The translations under genes and the position numbers were made by a program. The notes beneath the pieces were generated by a model. The model did no database searches, was not told where the DNA came from, and saw nothing but the letters and a program-made list of their open reading frames with translations. Positions 56,575 to 64,000 of a DNA stretch of 64,000 nt are shown here, piece after piece (position 1 is the stretch's first letter; each line of letters opens with the position of its first letter). This DNA is from Brachypodium distachyon (lineage: Eukaryota > Streptophyta > Magnoliopsida > Poales > Poaceae): NCBI RefSeq assembly GCF_000005505.3, contig NC_016132.3, positions 40,128,914 through 40,192,913 of the forward strand. Direction: 5' to 3'.

Positions 56575-57919
56575 CCTGAAAGCGAACACACAAATAACCA
56601 GTACGAGCACAAGTCCACGACTTGACTCAGGGTAAGTTTCACACAACTCACGCCATGTTTTCACATAAGAAACTAATGGCTCAGCACACCACTAGCAAAG
56701 CACTAAGTCCAAACAAGATACATGTCATCACATAAATATCCATATTATCCAAAGTATCCACATCAATGTTTCATCTAAAACACTTGGCAATGTTACACAT
56801 CACCTATGATTGAACATTGGCAACATCTCGTTAATAACATTAGACATTGAACATTGATTGGCATACACATTCACTTAACTCTCAGATTTTCAAAGTTTTG
56901 AAAAGAAAATGAAAAACATCAAAAAGTTGGAGAAAAACAATAAAGGTAAAATATTGTATGTATATGTGTTGAAATCTCTCCCCCTTTGACAATGAATTTC
57001 ATCAAAATCACACAAAAATATTTCCCCCGCTTCAAAAAAAAAATTCTTTAAACCAAAAGCAATTTTTTTTCATATTTCATTTTTCTTTGTTGTAATGAGC
57101 ATTATGAAACATCATGAACATGATAATTGTGCATCCAAGTCATGTAAAAAGTAGTTGTACTCGACATGTATATAAGTATGATGTAATCTACACATGACTA
57201 ACAATCAAGTATTGTTACGATTTATTGCAAGACATGGTCTCCCCTTGTCAACTATATCAATACTTGAATACAAAATAGCTTGCAGCACATTACATTAAAC
57301 ATAGCACTTTATAAAAGCATAATATTTATTTTCATTGAATTTATATGCCAAGTCAATTCAACCTTGCCAAGCCTATATTTAAAACACCATGCCAAGCCTA
57401 TGTCCAGAGTGCAATGATTAACAATCAGAAGCTTAAGGCAATGGTAAGCAATCAGAAGCTTAAGACAAAGGTTTCAATAAACACAGCAACCTCCAAGTTC
57501 ATACCAAAGTGCAATGGTAAGCAATCTCGTGAAGATGTAGTGCGACATTGGCATATTTATTTAGTAAAAATTGCTTGACACCACGTGTCTTTGTATATTG
57601 TAACCTTGATACCATTATATTTTCATCATTGCTCGTAATTAAGTATCCAAGACCAGAATAGCTAACAAAGTTTAACCATGACAAGATTTAGTTCAAGTTA
57701 TCATTCGTATTAGAATTCATGTGATAGACTACTTCATACGAGCATACATATAAAATGACAATGTCCTCAAAACATAAACGTGGTTGCAAAAATGTCATTT
57801 CAGGATGGAATACAATGCTCATTACTTTTTCAATTTTTTTATTTATTAAAGATAAAAGAATGAAAAAGAAGCAACTGAAAAGATATTTTACATATCGTGC
57901 ACGAAGAACAAACTCCCCC
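56575..57919 (-). other. Sirevirus 3' non-coding region with several polypurine tracts
   Basis: No gene is visible. Minus-strand purine runs are seen at 56976-56991 (TGTCAAAGGGGGAGAG), 57021-57032 (AGCGGGGGAAA) and 57908-57922 (TTTGAGGGGGAGTTT, overlapping the end of pol). Multiple polypurine tracts are a known hallmark of the Sirevirus genus. The region also has short direct repeats with cagaagcttaag at about 57426 and 57452. Confidence 0.65.
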
Positions 57920-59306
57920 TCAAACCATCCCGTATGGTTTGATTACTCCAAGTTCACCTCGAAGAAAAGCAAACCAAGAAGAATCCAATGGTTTAGTAAA
58001 AATGTCTGCCAATTGACGTTTGGTATCTATAAAGTTGAGCACAACATTTTTTTTTCCAACATGATCTCTAAGAAAATGATATCTTATATCTATGTGCTTA
58101 GTTCTAGAATGTTGCATCGGGTTTTTAGCAATACATATAGCACTAGTGTTATCACAATAAAGTGGTACACTTTCTAAAATAACCCCATAATCTTTCATTG
58201 TAGCTATTATCCATAAAATCTGTAAGCAACAGCAAGCAGCGGCTACATATTCACTTTCAGCAATAGACTGTGCAACAAAACTTTGTTTCTTAGAAGACCA
58301 AAGTACTAAAGAATCACCCAAAAATAAGCATGTACCAGATGTACTCTTTCTATCAATTCTACAACCTCCAAAATCAGCATCCGAAAATGCACGCAATATA
58401 ATACTAGAGGAAGCAGAAAGCCAAATGCCAAAAGATTGGGTGCCATGTAGATACCTGAAAATCCTCTTGACAGCTTGTAAATGTGATGTTCGTGGGGAAG
58501 CTTGAAACCGTGCACACAAGCATACAGAAAATTGTATATCCGGTCTAGAGGCAGCAAGATAAAGAAGTGAACCAATCATACTCCTGTACATCTTTTGGTC
58601 AACAGGTTCACCATCCTCATCAAGATCAAGCGACGTCGTAGATCCCATTGGTGTCATAATATGCTTGCAGTTTTCCATCCCAAAACGTCGTAGCAGATCC
58701 TTCGTATACTTACTTTGATGTACAAAGGTGCCCTCCTTTGTTTGCTTGATTTGCAGCCCCAAAAAGTAAGTAAGTTCGCCCATCATGCTCATCTCAAATT
58801 CCCTGCTCATAGTTTCTGAAAATTCTGACACCAAAGCATGAGAGGCACACCCAAAGATAATATCATCAACATAAACTTGTACGAAGAGTTGATCATTGCC
58901 ATGCTTGAGTAAAAATAAGGTTTTATCAACATTTCCCATGGTAAACCCCTTTTCAAGTAAAAAAAAATTTAACCTATCATACCATGCACGTGGGGCTTGT
59001 CTTAAACCATACAAAGCCTTTGAGAGTTTATAAACATGGTTTGGGAAATTTGGATTCTCAAAACCCGGTGGTTGCTTAACATAAACCTCCTCATCAATGA
59101 AGCCATTGAGAAAAGCACTTTTAACATCCATTTGATAAAGCTTGAAACCTTTAGATGCACCAAATGCCAATAAAATTCTTATAGCTTCTAATCTAGCAAC
59201 AGGGGCAAAAGTTTCATCAAAATCAAGACTCTCAATTTGAGTAAAACCTTGAGCAACCAACCTAGCCTTGTTGCGAACAATAACACCATCCTCACTTTGT
59301 TTGTTT
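57920..59306 (-). pseudogene. Sirevirus reverse transcriptase and RNase H
   Basis: A 446-residue open frame: [60 protein letters not shown] and [20 protein letters not shown] (YVDD catalytic box); RNase H part [40 protein letters not shown] and [20 protein letters not shown]; end [20 protein letters not shown] ... GMV. The tail fits Sirevirus pol. The N-terminal WVFKNKQ block is just upstream in the same frame, but the join to integrase is broken and shortened (see 59307-60911). RT itself has no stops. Confidence 0.94.
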
Positions 59307-60911
59307 TTAAAAACCCAAGTGTACCAATAAGGGTATGACCTGTGTGACTCTCTCAGTCATGCTTCCAATAATCTGTTCAGGAGGGTGCCTCTTTTGAATG
59401 TGTCGGGGTGCTGAAATATTTGACTTAGCAGCTTGCTCAACCCGAGCTTGAGTAGTCGAGGTAGTCTCCTGAGGGTGATCAACTATAGCAGCAGTAGTAG
59501 TAGGTGTAGGAACAGCTACAGATGGTGCATGGACAGCAGGGGGCACGCCATCCTCCTCATCATCTTCATCATCTAAAAATATTCCCTCCCCCTGGACATA
59601 TGTTCCTGCATTAGAAACAAGAGGACTAGAGCCAGAACTAGCCTCATCAAAAGTCACTTCACTGGTTTCCATTAGTCGGTTAGTCTCGTAAACATAAACA
59701 CGGTAACCACGTGAATGAGCAGGATATCCAAGAAACATGCCATCATATGATCTAGACTCAAACTTATCTAGATTGCCAGATTTAAGAACAAAACATTTGC
59801 ATCCAAAAACTCTTAGGTGAGATATAACAGGTTTACGTCCAAATCGTAGTTCATATGGTGTTTTACCAATTTTGGATCTCAAGAACACACGATTTGAAAC
59901 ATAACAAGCAGTAGATATAGCTTCAGCCCAAAACTTACTAGGAGTAGAAAGTTCATCAAGCATAGTACGGGCCATCTCAACTAGAGTTCGATTCTTACGC
60001 TCCACTACACCATTTTGTTGTGGTACATAAGGTGCAGAAAATTGATGTTCAATGACAAGTTCATCGCAAAACTGATTAAAATATGAATTCTTAAATTCAG
60101 TTCCATTATCACTCCTGATAGTTTTCAAAGATCCTGGGTGCTCAACACTTAATCTATTCACAAGACTCTTAAAATGACTAAAACCCTCATCCTTAGATGC
60201 CATAAAATAAACCCAAGAATATCTTGAATAATCATCAACAATCACCAGAACATACCACTTACCACCAAAAGATTGTACTATTGATGGACCAACTGTATCA
60301 AGGTGTAGAAGCTGTCCTGGAGCATCAGTCATGACACCAGTAATGCGTGCATGAGAACCTGCAACCATCTTACCATGTCTACAAGGAGAGCATACGACAT
60401 GTTTTTCTCCCTTAAGTTTAGGCAAACCATTTAAGACATTCATACCACTAATGCGAGTAAGATGATCAAAACCAATATGCCCAAGTCTACGATGCCAAAA
60501 TAATAAATCTGTAGATGTGTTGGTAACTAGACACCTAAATTTTGCATTTGAAGCAGCATGAAAATCAGCCTTAAAAACTTTCCCAAAGCGTGATATATCA
60601 AAAACAAGATCACCCGAAGCATCTAAAACTTTGCAAGCACTCTTCTTGAAAGATACTTCAAGATCCTCATCAATCATTTGTGAAACCGACAATAAGTTGT
60701 ATTTTAGATTTTCAACCAAAGCAACATCTTTGAACACAAAATTGTCGGTTACCTTTACTGTACCTTTCCCAACAACAGTAGAGGTAGAAGCATCTCCATA
60801 GGTTACACTTTCAGCCCGAGATGCACGTTTGAGGAAGGAGAACCAATTTTTATCACCGGTCATGTGACAAGAACAACCGGAGTCCACTAGCCATATGTTC
60901 TCCTTCCACAC
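59307..60911 (-). pseudogene. Sirevirus protease and integrase, linker to RT deleted
   Basis: The 534-residue frame starts in the protease (IWLVDSGCSCHMTGDKNWFS, catalytic DSG), then GAG-pre-integrase HRRLGHIGFDHLTRI...CSPCRHGKM, then the integrase core with LLHLDTVGPSIVQSFGGKWY, IRSDNGTEFKNSYFNQFCDE and YVPQQNGVVERKNRTLVEMA (D, D, E). The C-terminal part has YELRFGRKPVISHLRVFGCK. After [20 protein letters not shown] the frame shifts and runs straight into the WVFKNK start of RT. The usual linker of roughly 70-100 residues is therefore missing. Confidence 0.92.
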
Positions 60912-61803
60912 GCGAAGTGCCTACAAACAAACACATGCCGAGATCTCAGTACTGGGTTAGATAAAAAGCTTTTAGGTATCCAGTACTGAGATACACGACG
61001 AGTAGGCAGAGCACGAGTTTCTTTATACATTGGGACAGATTGTACATGCCTCGTGCAAGTGGAAACGGAAGGTAAAACATTCACCCTAGGCACATAGCGG
61101 GGAGTAGTAGTTTTATCATGAGCATAATGTGCCTTGAAGGAATTAGATCTAACTTGTTTTCTTTCCTTTTTCATTACTCTAGCTAGTCTAAAACAAGAAC
61201 CTACAGCATGTCCAGGTTTATTACAATAAGTGCAAGTGTACCTACTTCCAGGTTTAGCATCTGATGTATGACCTACATTTGCACTTGTTGAAGTATCATT
61301 AGACATGATGCCAGCTGATCTAAAAATCACATTGGTTGGCTTGTCAGTTGTTTCAAAAATTCCATTGCCTATTGACTTAACTATAGTGGGTGGATTAGCA
61401 ATAAAATGAGCATATGCATTAAAACCAAGTCCGGTCTTGTTCTTACTCACTTTAGACTTATCTAAGATCATATTCAGATTTTTGTGCTCACTAGAAAATT
61501 TCTGCAAAGATGCTTGTAAATAATTAACTTGGTGAGACAGGGCAATACAATTATCACAAGCACTATCCATGATTTGTTTTTCACTTTTACAATTAGCGCA
61601 AAAAGAAACCTCATGGATGTGTAAAGCATTTTCAACATGAGAAACCGTAGCATTTGCATCTTTCAACTTCAATTCAAGAATATGACATTTATTACAAGAA
61701 ATTGAATCTGTCAAATCAGAAGTATCCATGCTAGCATCATTAATTTGTTTACGTTTACGCACAATAGGTTTCTCATTGTTTTCTAATGCAACTCTAAGCT
61801 TAT
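60887..61803 (-). pseudogene. Sirevirus gag C-terminal part
   Basis: The frame shows a coiled-coil-like segment (CHILELKLKDANATVSHVEN ... LSHQVNYLQASLQKFSSEHK) and a CCHC zinc knuckle (CTYCNKPGHAVGSC) near 61220, followed by basic residues (MKKERKQ). It ends overlapping the protease frame with a frame change near 60900. At 61804 it is cut by a K-family LTR, so the capsid-forming N-terminal half lies outside the window. Confidence 0.87.
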
Positions 61804-64000
61804 TGAAGCTATCCCCCTTCACCAAGGGTTCGATCTCTGCGCTTACTGTGCTAGTCCCTGGATCGACTCACTAGCACACACAGTTTCATGATGAAATATA
61901 TAGAAACAAAGGTCAAAGTACTTTATTACATCGCATCATCCAGAATTTAATAGTACTTACAACCTTGCATGACCTCTAGGGCCAGCATAAAACAAATACT
62001 CTTTCAACATCATAAAACAATATTTCAAAATACTGCAGCGGAAAAGGGTAGAACATAAGGGCCACACTACTCCAAGGTGAGAGCATGTTGGAATGTAAGC
62101 ACATGACCCATGACAAAACGACGAACCTCACTCATCGTCGGATCCACCTGCATTATTAATTGCAGCCACTACGTGGTCAATACATTTGAATGTATTGGCA
62201 AGCTCACTAGAGTTATAAAGGACCTACCAAGTACATGCATAGTTTGGCTAAGTGGGGTTTGGTTATTTTGCATAAAGGCATCATTATTCAAATCCTATCA
62301 TTTTTAGATAAATAGCTTTGAATTCTATTGGACACGGGGTAGAAACACCCATGCTCCTATTAACCTAGGCACATTGAGTAGAAACATCAATGCTCCTACC
62401 CAGTTCAAACCATTCATTTTATTACGAAATTGGAATGAGTGAGACCTTCCTTACAGCTCCAATATCTAGTTGCTCATAATTGTCCGTAACCGGGGACACG
62501 GCTAAGTACTTAGTTTGACACTCTCGAGAGGTGGTACACTTTACCCACAAGAAATCGACGTGTTAATCCCTTGCTGTCCTCAGGGTAGAGTAGCAACGGC
62601 ATCGACTACAGGAATTTTCAGAACATAATCCCCCAGACCATCTGAGGGACGCGCCCCCACCTACACTGCTACATACCGATGTCACCTCGGATCCGGGTTC
62701 ATATTTCTTACATCCATCCTGGCAGAGCCCATAATACCATGTGGTTGTACTGGAAGCTACTAAACAGGAAACTAGTCCAGTCTCTGGTTACCCCGGGTGG
62801 CATTCCTCGGTTGCAACGCAGGCGCTCCCATAGAAATGGCGAGACGACTCATAGAAATGGACCCATAGAAATGGACCTGACGCCGCATACATCTCCACTT
62901 CCTCAAAGCAGCCCACCCAGGACGGTTCATTGAATTACTTGTTTTGCCATACACTAGGAAAACTATATTTGTAATTCAATAGTATCACATTGTAATAATA
63001 CCGCCTTCGTATATTATCATAGCATAGCGCATCACTACTACGATGGCAATTGGTGGTGAGGAAATGGCAAAGATGTCGTATACTACTAGGAAAGATCATA
63101 GCTAGCATAGGTACAATAATAATCCTAACAATGCAACTAATAAAATCTAGTGCATAATAAAGTAATAGGTGAATGATCAAAGTGAACTTGCCTTGATAGT
63201 AGTTGGTATTCAAACACTCTTCGCAATCACACTGTTCGCTCTCCGAGAAAACTATACAATCAAGCAAACATACACATACATAAACACACCATACAAACAA
63301 AGAATATGTATGCCATGATGCAATACAAATCATGTGACATGAGTTTTGGTTTATTTTAAACACACCAAAGCATTGATAATTAAGCACATGCGATTAGGGT
63401 TTTTAAACAAAAGCAAAAGCTAGGTTTTAAATCCTAAAATGAGGTTTTATTTGCATCTGCAAAACAATTTAATTCAAAATATTTATTTCTCTGTCCCATT
63501 GGACAGAGGACATTAAAACAAAATTTTGGGCATTGAAAGGACTTCTAAATAATTAGTTATGATTTAAATGACCTAAGACCCTAATCTGTAATTTGAATGT
63601 GATTCAAATATTCAATTTTGAAATTGGACAGTGCCAAAAGATTCTACACTTCCTAAGGATTCCAAAAAGGTGTGGATCACTAAATTTGGCCAAACAGATT
63701 TAAAGTTATGATCATTTGAAGTTACAGGGGCCTATCTGCAAAAAGACCATTTAATTATTCCGGGGGATTAAAATTACTTTCTCATTTTATAAACCAGGGG
63801 CCACGTGGCGCGTTATCATTGGACGGTACCGGTTCGGTTTATAAATATATCCGAGCCGTTAGATCTAACTTATAAAGATCGGACGCTCCACAGTGCGTAC
63901 CGGTTCGTTTTATAAGTGATCTAATCCTAGCCATCGATCTAGATCGGACGGACGAGGGGCCAGGGTTTCTTACCGGGCGGCGTGGGCTGCCGGAGCTGGA
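61804..64000 (-). mobile_element. K-family (Tekay) LTR, continues beyond window
   Basis: It starts TGAAGCTATCCCCC in the same orientation as the other K copies and follows K0 and K1 closely for 1.2 kb (for example the ggggtagaaacacccatgctcc block at 62336). By about 63950 it reaches the GC-rich leader block, with a minus-strand GGTAAG donor-like site at about 63970. The other end, and so any target duplication of cttat, is outside. It interrupts the Sirevirus gag. Confidence 0.9.

Noticed and set aside
1..64000. tRNA, rRNA or organelle-derived segments
   Set aside because: I saw no cloverleaf-like tRNA gene or rRNA sequence; the only tRNA-related strings are retrotransposon primer-binding sites.

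Overview
The window is nuclear DNA from a grass (Poaceae). The evidence is the very GC-rich, GC3-biased single-exon host gene, and LTR retrotransposon lineages with grass-type signatures: Tekay chromovirus LTRs starting TGTAAC, Tat elements with GGGGGCTAC polypurine tracts and TGGCGC-type primer sites, and a Sirevirus. I cannot name the species. Almost everything is nested, decayed transposable elements. The one convincing host gene is a complete 3-ketoacyl-CoA synthase (KCS, cuticular wax / very-long-chain fatty acid elongation) at 25053-26504 on the plus strand.

Layout. 1-9937: a plus-strand Ty3/gypsy Tat-lineage element (T1: gag zinc knuckle, protease, RT, RNase H, archaeal-type aRNase H, integrase, 3' repeats), split at 575-5195 by a solo Tekay LTR (K0) with target duplication TGGTC/TGGTT. 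9938-10356: a Tekay LTR fragment. 10357-20088: a minus-strand Tat element (T2) with an internal deletion of gag to RT; between its integrase and 3' LTR it carries an intron-containing gene on the opposite strand (11772-15365). 20126-21692: a truncated Ty1/copia element inserted in a minus-strand L1-type LINE (21693-22770). 22771-25052: AT-rich DNA with a repeat-rich DNA-transposon-like block, then the KCS promoter. 27026-32368: another Tat 5' LTR, primer site and gag remnant (T4), its LTR split by a solo LTR (27440-30520, TSD TCACT). 32369-33100: a further Tat LTR, primer site and leader (T5). 33148-54145: an old minus-strand Tat element (T3: opposite-strand ORF remnant, 52-bp minisatellite, duplicated integrase, aRNase H), interrupted at 37349-53228 by a nearly complete 15.9-kb Tekay chromovirus (K1, TSD CTTGT/CTTGC). 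K1 itself holds two solo LTRs (46661-47686, TSD ATATA; 49357-51646, TSD TCTAC). 54146-61803: a minus-strand Sirevirus copia whose 3' LTR holds a copia solo LTR (54281-55608, TSD CCAAA). 61804-64000: the start of another Tekay-family LTR.

The two observations I rate highest concern how the retroelements organise expression. (1) K1 has 5' splice-site matches in its LTR leader, and an excellent 3' splice site directly abutting the ATG of each of two ORFs, the extra ORF0 and gag. This suggests that alternative splicing chooses the first ORF. (2) T2 carries a gene antisense to gag-pol with its own TATA-like motif and two well-formed introns of about 75 bp. Such introns can persist only because genomic RNA is the other strand. 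A second Tat family in the window (T3) repeats this layout. All element ORFs are broken by stops or frameshifts.
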